Notes under the pieces: generated by a model
Told to the model about the DNA's origin: nothing
What the model saw: the letters and a program-made list of their open reading frames with translations, nothing else
Database searches by the model: none
Source of the DNA: Demequina zhanjiangensis
Lineage (GTDB): Bacteria; Actinomycetota; Actinomycetes; Actinomycetales; Demequinaceae
Reading direction: 5' to 3'
Assembly (NCBI RefSeq): GCF_030418315.1
Contig: NZ_JAUHPV010000006.1
Span: 186,001-250,000, forward strand
DNA: 64,000 nt
Made by a program: the position numbers and the translations under genes
In this document: piece by piece, positions 8,992-16,962 of the stretch
How the letters are laid out: each line of letters begins with the position of its first letter
Numbering within the stretch: position 1 is the stretch's first letter

Positions 8992-9003
8992 CTTGTTGAC
9001 AAG
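8992..9003. promoter_or_regulatory. Candidate GntR/UTRA operator 1
   Basis: CTTGTTGACAAG, a nearly perfect palindrome, 28 bases upstream of the adenosine deaminase-like start. The same 12-mer with one to three changes recurs at 9097, 10409 and 10517. HutC-type GntR regulators are known to bind TTGT-TACA-like palindromes, so the adjacent regulator is the obvious candidate ligand. Confidence 0.6.
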
Positions 9004-9096
9004 CGGGTCACGAATGATTTTCACAGACGTAACTTCGGCGAAATCTACGCACGACCTCCGGCTCTAATGATCATCTGTATAGAACGCGTCGAGGAA

Positions 9097-9108
9097 CTAG
9101 TAGACAAG
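9097..9108. promoter_or_regulatory. Candidate GntR/UTRA operator 2
   Basis: CTAGTAGACAAG, between the 3' end of the regulator gene and the start of the deaminase operon. It shares the ACAAG half with operator 1 and lies 105 bases (about ten helical turns) from it, a spacing that would permit looping. Confidence 0.45.
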
Positions 9109-9118
9109 TCGGGCGGGG

Positions 9119-9850
9119 CTAGGCCCACGGCGGACGGGCGGTCCTCACCATCGAGTAGTGCACCAGGGTGGGGTCGTGATACTCCATCGAGTGCAGCAGC
9201 CGCTTGCCGCTCGCGCCGATCCCGACGAACTCGAACGTCATCACCGGCTCGCCGGCCTCGCGCTCGAAGAGCGATGCCATGGCCTCGTCCAGCGTCGCGA
9301 GCCCCGGCGTCGTGACCTCCCAGACGATGGCCTCGCCGTGGATGCGGGCGATCGCGTCGAAGATCGACTCGGCAGGATCGAGCTCCATGGGACCGGGCAG
9401 CGGCAGCGAGTTGTGCGCGATCATCGCGACCTTGCCGTCGGCTCGCCACCGCTTCCGAGTGGATGCGATGAGCGTGTCCTCGGAGAGCTCCATGAGCGCG
9501 GCGATGCGGCCCGGGATCGGCATCGTCTCTGAGGACAGCGCCTCGACCTCCGCCTCGTATCCCAAGCGGTGCAGAAGGTCGGTGTGCTCGAACTGCTCCT
9601 CGAGTCGGACGCTCATCCGCAGCGCGATCGGGTCCACCGTGGTCACGGTGCCTTGGCGACGACGCACGATTCCCTGGCGCTCGAGCCCGGACAGCGCATT
9701 GCGCAGCTGCTGCCGCGTGCAGCCGAGCCTCGAGGTCAGCTCGAGCTCGCCGGGCAGGGGGGATCGTGTCTCGGCGGCCTCGCGCACCAGGCGGAGCAGC
9801 TGACGCTGGATGGGCTCCACGTTCGGCGCGGAGAAGGGCAGATAGCTCAC
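9119..9850 (-). CDS. GntR-family transcriptional regulator with UTRA domain
   Basis: 243 residues. N-terminal winged helix (PIQRQLLRLVREAAE, LPGELELTSRLGCTRQQLRNALSGLERQGIVRRRQGTVTTV, about residues 13-72) and C-terminal UTRA ligand domain (about 90-240). This is the HutC subfamily, cytoplasmic repressors released by a small metabolite. It sits in the middle of the catabolic island, upstream of and in the same direction as the deaminase operon, and four copies of a palindromic site occur around it. Likely the local regulator of both catabolic units; the effector is unknown. Confidence 0.88.
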   Translation of the reverse strand: MSYLPFSAPNVEPIQRQLLRLVREAAETRSPLPGELELTSRLGCTRQQLRNALSGLERQGIVRRRQGTVTTVDPIALRMSVRLEEQFEHTDLLHRLGYEAEVEALSSETMPIPGRIAALMELSEDTLIASTRKRWRADGKVAMIAHNSLPLPGPMELDPAESIFDAIARIHGEAIVWEVTTPGLATLDEAMASLFEREAGEPVMTFEFVGIGASGKRLLHSMEYHDPTLVHYSMVRTARPPWA

Positions 9851-9877
9851 GTCGTCACTCGCAGTCGTCCGGTGCGG

Positions 9878-10369
9878 TCAGGCTAGCGTGCCTGGCAGAG
9901 GGGTGGAAGGGGCGTCGAAGGCCCACGCGGGGACGCCTCGCGTCGCCTCGGTGGCGATGCGTCGCGTCTTGGGGGAGAGGACCTCGTCCAGCACGACCTC
10001 GACCACGTACTGGGCCTCGCCCTGGAGCAGGTGCCCCGCGTAGGCGGCTCCACCCTCTGTCCGCACTCCCGCGGACACGTGCACGTGGACCGACATGGTG
10101 CCGTCGTCCTGGGTGGCGACCGTGCCCGAGCCGATTCCCTCGAGGAAGGTGACGTCGACGTGGTCGGTCAGCGGCTCGTCCGGGTCGGGGCCGGGCTCCC
10201 CGTGCGTCGCGATGAGCCGCACGTGACGGAACGCGCCGGTGCAGCTGACGATGACGGCCTGCGAGATCCCGTGCGCGCGGCAGGCCGACTCGATGCTGCC
10301 GAGGACGTCGTCCCCGGGCTCGAGTGCAAGGGCGAGCCGCCTTCCGACGGACAAAAGGGCAGTTCTCAT
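9878..10369 (-). CDS. PPC (DUF296) domain protein
   Basis: 163 residues. Matches the PPC/PCC fold found alone in bacteria and fused to AT-hooks in plants: DDVLGSIESACRAHGISQAVIVSCTG, then SVHVHVSAG and a GHLLQGEAQYVVEVVLDEV strand-helix ending. Bacterial PPC proteins are small trimers of unknown biochemical role; the conserved His residues (HVHVS, GHLL) suggest a metal site. Its promoter region contains operator 3 and is shared with the divergent amidohydrolase-ABC operon, so it probably belongs to the same regulon. Confidence 0.75.
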   Translation of the reverse strand: MRTALLSVGRRLALALEPGDDVLGSIESACRAHGISQAVIVSCTGAFRHVRLIATHGEPGPDPDEPLTDHVDVTFLEGIGSGTVATQDDGTMSVHVHVSAGVRTEGGAAYAGHLLQGEAQYVVEVVLDEVLSPKTRRIATEATRGVPAWAFDAPSTPLPGTLA

Positions 10370-10408
10370 GCGGTTTCGGATCCTCCGGACGCTGTCGTGG
10401 ATTTGTCA

Positions 10409-10420
10409 CTTATCGACAAG
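10409..10420. promoter_or_regulatory. Candidate GntR/UTRA operator 3
   Basis: CTTATCGACAAG, 39 bases upstream of the PPC-domain gene in the 235-base divergent intergenic region. Ten of the 12 positions match operator 1. Confidence 0.5.
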
Positions 10421-10516
10421 ATCCTTGTGGCAATCCTAGAGGTGGGAACGTTTCCAACGCGGTTCGTGCGTGATTCGTCGCGTTTCGAAAGTGTTAACTC
10501 TGTGTCACTTTCTTCA

Positions 10517-10528
10517 CTTGTTGACATT
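10517..10528. promoter_or_regulatory. Candidate GntR/UTRA operator 4
   Basis: CTTGTTGACATT, 76 bases upstream of the amidohydrolase start and 108 bases from operator 3; TTGACA inside it could also serve as a -35 hexamer. It begins the plus-strand operon that encodes the ABC importer. Confidence 0.5.
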
Positions 10529-10604
10529 TGCACGTGTCTAGGGGCGCTAGCGTGTCTGCCTGACGGCGACGTCTCCCCCACCCCCTCACGATGCGGAGCC
10601 CTGC

Positions 10605-11807
10605 ATGAGCACGACCCAGCGCACCCTCACGGGCATCGGCCTGTGGGACGGCACCACCGACCGCGGCACGTCCACGGTGACGTGGGACGGCGACCGGATC
10701 GTCAGCGTCGAGCCCGCCGCGCAGGGTGCCGAGTCCGAGCTCAGCCTGATCCCCGGCATGATCGACACCCACGTGCACCTCGACTCCAACGCAGGCTCCG
10801 GCCACGCGGACTGGGGCACCTGGCCGCTCATCACGCCGGCCTCCGAGAAGTCGCTCCACGTGGTCGCCCACGCAGCGAACGCCGCCCGCGCCGGCATCAC
10901 CACGCTCCGCGACCTCGCCGGCTCCGAGGTGCAGCTCGCGGCGTCCCGCGGTCTCGACGACCACCTCGTGCCCGGGCCCCGCCTGCGTGTGCACGGCACC
11001 GTCGGCATGACCGCCGGCCACGGCGACCTCTTCACGCCTCCGCACTACCCGCACCGTCCTCCGGTCGCGGACTCGCCCGACGAATGCCGCAAGCTCGTCC
11101 GCCAGTGGGCGCGCCAGGGCGCGCATGGCATCAAGATCCACGTGTCCGGGGGCGTGCTCTCCCAGGGAGACGGAGTCGGCTGGCGCAACCAGACCGACGC
11201 CGAGATCGCGACGACCGTCGATGAGGCCCACGCGCTCGGCATGATCGTCGCCGCACACGCCCACTCGGTCGAAGGTGTCGACAGGGCGCTCGCGCACGGC
11301 GTCGACTCGATCGAGCACGGCACCGGCATCCTGCCCCGGCACTGGGACGAGCTCATCGAGCGCAACATCCCCATCGCGCCCACGCTGCTCATCAACGACC
11401 GCATCGCCGCCCGCGAGATCCCCGTCACGGACGAGGCTGCGGAGAAGGCGAAGGGGGTCGTCGCCGAGCGCGACGACCGCTTCCGAGGCGCAGCAGAGGC
11501 GGGCGTCCGGTTCGTGCTCGGCACCGACGCCAACGGCGTCATGGTGCGCTTCGGCGACCAGCATGAGGAGCTCCGCCACATGCAGTCCCTGTTCGGCTGG
11601 ACCGCCGAGCGGACCCTCGTCTCCGCCACCTCCGACGCCGCCGATGCGATCGGCATGCCCGACCTGGGCCGCGTCACCTCAGGTTCCCGCGCCGACATGC
11701 TCGTCGTGCGCGGACGGCCGTGGGAGTCCCTCGAGGACCTCACCGCCGACTCGATCGTCGCCGTGATCGTCCGCGGCGAACTGCTCTTCGGCGCACTGCC
11801 GGAGTGA
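10605..11807 (+). CDS. Amidohydrolase family protein (prolidase/imidazolonepropionase-like)
   Basis: 400 residues. TIM-barrel metal hydrolase: PGMIDTHVHLD (HxH), GITTLRDL, GIKIHVSGGVLS (candidate carbamylated lysine), IVAAHAHS and SIEHGTG (metal His), GTDANG (catalytic Asp), and a C-terminal SRADMLVVRGRP strand. This subgroup includes Xaa-Pro-like dipeptidases and cyclic amide hydrolases. First gene of an operon with a five-component importer, so it probably cleaves the imported compound; the substrate cannot be deduced. Confidence 0.82.
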   Translation: MSTTQRTLTGIGLWDGTTDRGTSTVTWDGDRIVSVEPAAQGAESELSLIPGMIDTHVHLDSNAGSGHADWGTWPLITPASEKSLHVVAHAANAARAGITTLRDLAGSEVQLAASRGLDDHLVPGPRLRVHGTVGMTAGHGDLFTPPHYPHRPPVADSPDECRKLVRQWARQGAHGIKIHVSGGVLSQGDGVGWRNQTDAEIATTVDEAHALGMIVAAHAHSVEGVDRALAHGVDSIEHGTGILPRHWDELIERNIPIAPTLLINDRIAAREIPVTDEAAEKAKGVVAERDDRFRGAAEAGVRFVLGTDANGVMVRFGDQHEELRHMQSLFGWTAERTLVSATSDAADAIGMPDLGRVTSGSRADMLVVRGRPWESLEDLTADSIVAVIVRGELLFGALPE

Positions 11808-11838
11808 CTCCCCCCACCCCCATCCAAGGAGAACGCCA

Positions 11839-13455
11839 GTGACGAACTTCCCCCGCCCCCGCCGGCGGCTTCTGGCCGCCCCCGCGGCCGCTGTCGCCGC
11901 AGCGACGCTGCTCGCCGCCTGCTCCGGTGGCACCGAGGCCGAGGAGACGACCGACGCCTCAGGCACCCCGGCCGCCGCCCAGGACGTCGTGTTCGCCCTC
12001 AAGGAGGACCCGACCTGCCTCGACCCGCAGCAGACGTCGATGACCACGTCCCTCAACATCGGACGCCAGCTCACCGACTCGCTGCTCGACCAGGACCCCG
12101 AGACCGGCGACATCGTCCCGTGGCTCGCGACCGACTGGTCCGTGAACGACGACGCCACCGCGTACACGTTCACCCTGGCTGAGGGAGTCACGTTCTCCGA
12201 CGGCACCCCGCTCACCTCCGACGTCGTCGCCGCGAACTTCGACGCGATCAACGAGCTCGGAGACGCCGCCTCGCTCGCGAGCGCCTACCTGGCCGGCTAC
12301 ACCGGCACCGACGTGACGTCCGAGACCGAGTTCACGGTCAGCTTCTCCGAGCCGAACGTGCAGTTCGCCCAGGGTGCGACCACGATGAGCCTCGGCATCC
12401 TCTCGGCCGACTCCGCCGCGGCCACCGCCGAGGAGCGCTGCCTCGCCGTCGTCGGCACCGGCCCGTTCGTCCTCGACGACTACACCGTCAACGACTCGGT
12501 CACCATCGTCAAGCGCGAGGGCTACGACTGGGGCTCCGAGCTCCGTGGCCACACCGGCGACGCCTACCTCGACTCTGTCACGTTCCCGATCATCACCGAG
12601 GCCTCGGTCCGCACCGGCGGCCTCGAGTCCGGCGAGTACGACCTGATCCAGGACGTGCCGTACATCGATGAGGCCCGCTTCACCAACGATGAGTACCGGC
12701 TCTACGCGGCCGCGAACCCCGGCGTGCCCAACTCGTTCGTGATCAACACCGCGCACGGGCTCATGGGTGAGACCGCCGTCCGTCAGGCGATCACCAAGTC
12801 GCTCGACCGAGATCAGATCAACCTGCTGACCGGTTCCGCGAGCGGCCAGGCGCCCACCAGCGTCCTCACCTCGTCCACCCCGGGCTACACCGACCTGGGT
12901 GACACCCTCGCCTACGACCCCGAGGGCGCGGCCGCGCTGCTCGAGGCCGACGGCTGGGAGCTGGGCGCCGACGGCATCTACGAGCGTGGCGGCGAGACCC
13001 TCACGTTCACCGTCACGGCGTTCTACGCCCAGGACGTGCTGGAGGCCGCACAGATGCAGCTCGCCGACAACGGCATCGACATGCAGATCAACATGGTCGC
13101 CGTCGGTGACTTCTTCGGCGCGATCGCCACGGGCGACTACGACGCGCTCGGTGCGGGACTCACCCGCACCGACCCCGACGCCCTGAGGGTGATGCTCTCG
13201 GCAGAGTCGACCGGCCGCTGGGGCATCGTCGATGACGCAGAGCTCGAGGCGCTCCTCCAGGAGCAGGCCGCGACCGTGGACACCGCCGCCCGTCAGGCGA
13301 TCGTCGACGAGATCCAGCAGATCGTCGCCGAGCAGGCCTACGTCATCCCGACCCTCGAGACCGTGCAGCTGCACGCCTCGGCCGCGGCCGTCGACGGTCT
13401 GACCTTCGACTCGGCTGCGCGCTTCAACCTCTACGACGCCATGGTCGTCGGCTAA
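11839..13455 (+). CDS. ABC transporter substrate-binding lipoprotein, family 5
   Basis: 538 residues, GTG start with AAGGAGAA eight bases upstream. Signal peptide with an Arg-rich n-region (RPRRR) and lipobox LLAAC (Cys about residue 28), so it is anchored on the outer face of the membrane. Family 5 (oligopeptide/dipeptide/nickel) features: LDPQQTSMTTSLNIGRQLTDSL, VPWLATDWSVNDD, FTLAEGVTFSDGTPLTSDVV, VGTGPFVLDDY. Delivers ligand to the two permeases downstream. Family members also bind non-peptides, which would fit the deaminase context. Confidence 0.9.
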   Translation: MTNFPRPRRRLLAAPAAAVAAATLLAACSGGTEAEETTDASGTPAAAQDVVFALKEDPTCLDPQQTSMTTSLNIGRQLTDSLLDQDPETGDIVPWLATDWSVNDDATAYTFTLAEGVTFSDGTPLTSDVVAANFDAINELGDAASLASAYLAGYTGTDVTSETEFTVSFSEPNVQFAQGATTMSLGILSADSAAATAEERCLAVVGTGPFVLDDYTVNDSVTIVKREGYDWGSELRGHTGDAYLDSVTFPIITEASVRTGGLESGEYDLIQDVPYIDEARFTNDEYRLYAAANPGVPNSFVINTAHGLMGETAVRQAITKSLDRDQINLLTGSASGQAPTSVLTSSTPGYTDLGDTLAYDPEGAAALLEADGWELGADGIYERGGETLTFTVTAFYAQDVLEAAQMQLADNGIDMQINMVAVGDFFGAIATGDYDALGAGLTRTDPDALRVMLSAESTGRWGIVDDAELEALLQEQAATVDTAARQAIVDEIQQIVAEQAYVIPTLETVQLHASAAAVDGLTFDSAARFNLYDAMVVG

Positions 13456-13471
13456 CAGAAGGGCCATCGAC

Positions 13472-14506
13472 GTGAGATCAGCAGGAAGGCTCCACCGGGC
13501 GGGACCGGTCCTACGGTTCGTCGCACCCAAGGTGCTCCAGGCCCTGTTCGTGGTGTGGGCCACCTACACGGTGACCTTCCTGCTGATCCACGCGCTCCCT
13601 GGCGACCCGGTGCTCGCCGCGCTCGCGGTGCGCGCCGGGGACGCCGCGACCACGGACCCGGAGGTCCTCGATGCCCTTCGGGCCCAGTACGGGCTCGACG
13701 GGTCGATCCTCCACCAGTACGTCTCCCACTTCCTCGCACTCTTCCGCGGGGACCTGGGCGTCTCCATGGCCACGGGCTACGACGTGTCCGACATGGTCGC
13801 GCGGGCGTTGCCCAAGACGGTGGCCGTCGCGGCGCTCGCGCTCGTGCTCGGCTTCGTCGGCGCCCTCGCGTTCACGATCGCCGCCTACCTGGCCCGCCCT
13901 CAGTGGCTGCGAGGCGCGATCTCCCAGATCCCTCCGCTCGGCATCGCGATACCCGCGTTCCTCACCGGAGTCGTCCTCATCAGCGTGTTCGCCTTCCAGC
14001 TCGGCTGGTTCCCGGCCTCCGGGGCCGACGGCTTCGCGTCCACCGTGCTCCCCGCGATCACGCTCTCGCTTCCGACCGGCGCGATCTTCTACCAGGTGTT
14101 CTCCGCGGCCGTCTTCGAGGCGGGCGAGGCGGGCTTCGTGCGCACCGCACGGGCGAAGGGCCTCAGCCAGCCCGTCGTCATCGGCCGTCACATCCTCCGC
14201 AACGCGGTACTCCCCGCGATCACCATCATCGGCCTGCAGATCGGCTACCTCGCAGGAGGCACCGCGGTCGTCGAGACCGTGTTCTCCCGCGACGGGATCG
14301 GCCGCATCACGGTCGACGCCGTGCTCGCGCGGGACATCAATGTCGTCACCGGAGTCGTGATGGTCGTCGCCGTCATCTATGCCGTCACCACCATGATCGT
14401 CGATCTCCTGTACGGGGTCCTCGATCCCCGCATCCGCACCCGGGTCGCGGCGAAACCGCGCACGCGCTCCCACGCGGCGACTCCCGCAGGAGGTGATGAC
14501 GCATGA
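13472..14506 (+). CDS. ABC transporter permease, DppB/OppB type
   Basis: 344 residues from a GTG. Six membrane helices; N-terminal HALPGDPVLAAL and the cytoplasmic EAA loop (EAGFVRTARAKGLSQPVVIGRHILRNAVLPAITIIG), which docks onto the ATPase. Followed by the second permease with an ATGA overlap. Confidence 0.93.
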   Translation: MRSAGRLHRAGPVLRFVAPKVLQALFVVWATYTVTFLLIHALPGDPVLAALAVRAGDAATTDPEVLDALRAQYGLDGSILHQYVSHFLALFRGDLGVSMATGYDVSDMVARALPKTVAVAALALVLGFVGALAFTIAAYLARPQWLRGAISQIPPLGIAIPAFLTGVVLISVFAFQLGWFPASGADGFASTVLPAITLSLPTGAIFYQVFSAAVFEAGEAGFVRTARAKGLSQPVVIGRHILRNAVLPAITIIGLQIGYLAGGTAVVETVFSRDGIGRITVDAVLARDINVVTGVVMVVAVIYAVTTMIVDLLYGVLDPRIRTRVAAKPRTRSHAATPAGGDDA

Positions 14507-15300
14507 GACGTCTTCTGAACCCCGTGACGCTGTTGTCCGCGCTCGTGCTCGTCGTCACCCTCATCGCCGTGATCTGGCCCGGGCTGCTCGCCCCGTACGA
14601 TCCCTTCGACTCGGTGGGCGACGCCCGCCTCGAGGCGCCGAGCGCCGCGCATCTCTTCGGTACCGATGCTCTCGCGAGGGACGTGTTCTCCCGAGTCGTC
14701 TACGGCGCCAGGCTCTCGCTCCTGGCCGCCGTGCTCGCCACCACAGCAGGCGCGGTGCTGGGAGGCCTCGTCGGCCTGATCTCCGGCACCGCCGGCGGAC
14801 GCGTCGACTTCGCGATCATGCGTGTCATCGATGTCATGCTCGCCATCCCCGGCATCCTGCTCGCCCTCATCGTCGTCGCCTCCCTCGGCTTCGGCGCGGT
14901 GTCCATCGCGATCGGCGTCGGACTGGGCGCCACCGGCTCGTTCGCCCGAGTCATGCGCGCCCAGGTGATGCGCATCAGGAACGAGGAGTACATCGAGGCG
15001 GCGCGCACCATGGGTCTGCGCCGACCGACCATCCTGTTCCGGCACGTGATGCCCAACGCGTCCCAGCCGATCGTCGCGATGGCATCGACCGAGCTCGCGC
15101 TCGCGATCCTCGCGGTCTCCGCGCTCAGCTTCCTGGGCTTCGGAGCCCAGCCGCCTACCCCCGAGTGGGGATCGCTCGTGTCCGACGGGCGCCAGTTCAT
15201 CGCGACTGCGCCGTGGCTGAGCATCATGCCGGGCTCGGTGATCCTCGTCGTCGTTCTCGCCGTCAACGGGCTCGCCCGCAACCTGGGAGGCAACCGATGA
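14503..15300 (+). CDS. ABC transporter permease, DppC/OppC type
   Basis: 265 residues. Typical OppC features: LFGTDALARDVFSRVVYGARLSL after the first helix, the EAA loop (EYIEAARTMGLRRPTILFRHVMPNA) and a C-terminal SFLGFGAQPPTPEWGSLVSDG segment. Start and stop both overlap neighbours by ATGA, so permeases and ATPase are translationally coupled. Confidence 0.93.
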   Translation: MRRLLNPVTLLSALVLVVTLIAVIWPGLLAPYDPFDSVGDARLEAPSAAHLFGTDALARDVFSRVVYGARLSLLAAVLATTAGAVLGGLVGLISGTAGGRVDFAIMRVIDVMLAIPGILLALIVVASLGFGAVSIAIGVGLGATGSFARVMRAQVMRIRNEEYIEAARTMGLRRPTILFRHVMPNASQPIVAMASTELALAILAVSALSFLGFGAQPPTPEWGSLVSDGRQFIATAPWLSIMPGSVILVVVLAVNGLARNLGGNR

Positions 15301-16925
15301 GCGCCGCACCCGTCCTCCGCGTCACGAATCTCCACGTCACCTACGGCTCCGGATCCGCGCGCCACCACGCTGTCCGCGGCGTCGACCTCGAGCTCGGCGC
15401 GGGCCGCATCCTCGCTGTCGTCGGCGAGTCAGGATCAGGAAAGAGCACCGTCGCCAACGCCGTCCTGGGACTCCTTCCCGACGGCGCGCGTCTCACCGAG
15501 GGCGTCGTCGAGGTCGAGGGCGTCCACCTCACCGCGATGCGTGAGCGCGCCCTCCGACGAGTGCGGGGCGACATCGTGGGCTATGTGCCGCAGGACCCGT
15601 CTCGCAGCCTCAACCCTGTGCTCCGGATCGGGGAGCAGATCGCGGAGGCGCTGCGCCGACACACGGACCTGAACCGCGCCGACGCCGCCGCGCGCGCGGT
15701 GGAGATCCTCGACGAGGTCGGCATCCCCGACCCTGAGCTCCGTGCACGCCAGTACCCGCACGAGCTGTCCGGAGGACTGCGTCAGCGCGTGCTGATCGGC
15801 ATCGCGTGGGCGTGCACCCCGCAGCTGGTCGTCGCCGACGAGCCGACGAGCGCGCTCGACGTGACGGTGCAGAGGCATGTGCTGGACCGTATGGAGGAGC
15901 TGCGCGCCGCACACGGCACCGCGGTGCTCCTCATCACGCACGACCTTGCGGTCGCCGCCGACCGCGCGGACGACATCGTCGTGATGCAGCACGGCCAGAT
16001 CGTGGAGTCCGGGAAGGCGGCCGAGGTGCTGTCCAACCCTCAGCACGAGTACACACGCGCGCTCGTAGGTGCGGCGCCGGGCCTCCACTCCGCACGCATG
16101 CTCCCGCGCGTCGAGCCCGCGGCGGTGACCGCAGGCACCTCGGACGCGCCGCTCCTCACCGTCCGCGGCCTCCAGAAGACCTACCCGGGCGACGGGGGAG
16201 CGGGCGCGGTGCACGCTGTGAAGGGCGTCGACCTCGACATCCGTCGACGCGAGACGTTCGCGATCGTGGGGGAGTCCGGATCAGGCAAGTCCACGACCGC
16301 ACGCATGATCGCGCGGATCATCGACTCCGACTCGGGCGAGATCCGCTTCGACGGTGAGGACCTCACTGCCATGGAGGGCGAGCGGCTCCGACGGTTCCGC
16401 CAGTACATCCAGGTGGTGTTCCAGAACCCCGTCGGCTCGCTGGATCCGCGCATGACCGTCGAGCGGCTCGTCACAGAGCCGCTCCGCGCGCAGCGCTTCC
16501 TGTCGCGCCGCGAGCGTGCGGCGACCGCACGCGAGCTGCTCGACCAGGTGCGACTCGGTCCGGAGCACCTCGAGCGCCGTCCGGCGCAGCTGTCAGGAGG
16601 GCAGGCGCAGCGCGTCGCTATCGCGCGGGCACTCGCCGTCCGACCCGAGCTGCTGGTGCTCGACGAGCCCGTCTCGGCGCTCGACGTCTCGGTGCAGGAG
16701 CAGGTGCTTCAGCTGCTCGTGGATCTTCAGGCCGAGCACGGCCTCACCTACCTGTTCATCTCGCACGACCTCGCGGTGGTGCGACAGATCTCGGACAGCA
16801 TCGCGGTGATGTCGAAGGGTGAGGTCCTGGAGCGCGGGCCGGCCGCCGAGGTGCTCTCGGATCCGAGGTCCGAGTACACCCGCGAACTGCTCGCGGCCAT
16901 CCCGGGGCAGGTCACGGCCTCCTAG
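15297..16925 (+). CDS. Fused dual ABC ATPase, DppD-DppF type
   Basis: 542 residues containing two complete nucleotide-binding domains. First: Walker A GESGSGKST (about residue 43), signature LSGG, Walker B LVVADEPTSALD, and switch His in LITHD. Second, after a linker at about 265-285: GESGSGKST, LSGGQAQR, LLVLDEPVSALD, FISHD. The two ATPases of peptide importers are usually separate genes; here one polypeptide energises the two permeases. Starts at the ATG overlapping the preceding stop. Last gene of the import operon. Confidence 0.93.
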   Translation: MSAAPVLRVTNLHVTYGSGSARHHAVRGVDLELGAGRILAVVGESGSGKSTVANAVLGLLPDGARLTEGVVEVEGVHLTAMRERALRRVRGDIVGYVPQDPSRSLNPVLRIGEQIAEALRRHTDLNRADAAARAVEILDEVGIPDPELRARQYPHELSGGLRQRVLIGIAWACTPQLVVADEPTSALDVTVQRHVLDRMEELRAAHGTAVLLITHDLAVAADRADDIVVMQHGQIVESGKAAEVLSNPQHEYTRALVGAAPGLHSARMLPRVEPAAVTAGTSDAPLLTVRGLQKTYPGDGGAGAVHAVKGVDLDIRRRETFAIVGESGSGKSTTARMIARIIDSDSGEIRFDGEDLTAMEGERLRRFRQYIQVVFQNPVGSLDPRMTVERLVTEPLRAQRFLSRRERAATARELLDQVRLGPEHLERRPAQLSGGQAQRVAIARALAVRPELLVLDEPVSALDVSVQEQVLQLLVDLQAEHGLTYLFISHDLAVVRQISDSIAVMSKGEVLERGPAAEVLSDPRSEYTRELLAAIPGQVTAS

Positions 16926-16962
16926 GGCCGCGGCCCCTCTCCACGGCGGCTGCGAACCCGCG

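Noticed and set aside
16925..16936. GGGCCGCGGCCC palindrome at the end of the ABC operon as terminator
   Set aside because: The palindrome has no loop and no T-run; it is likely chance in GC-rich DNA.
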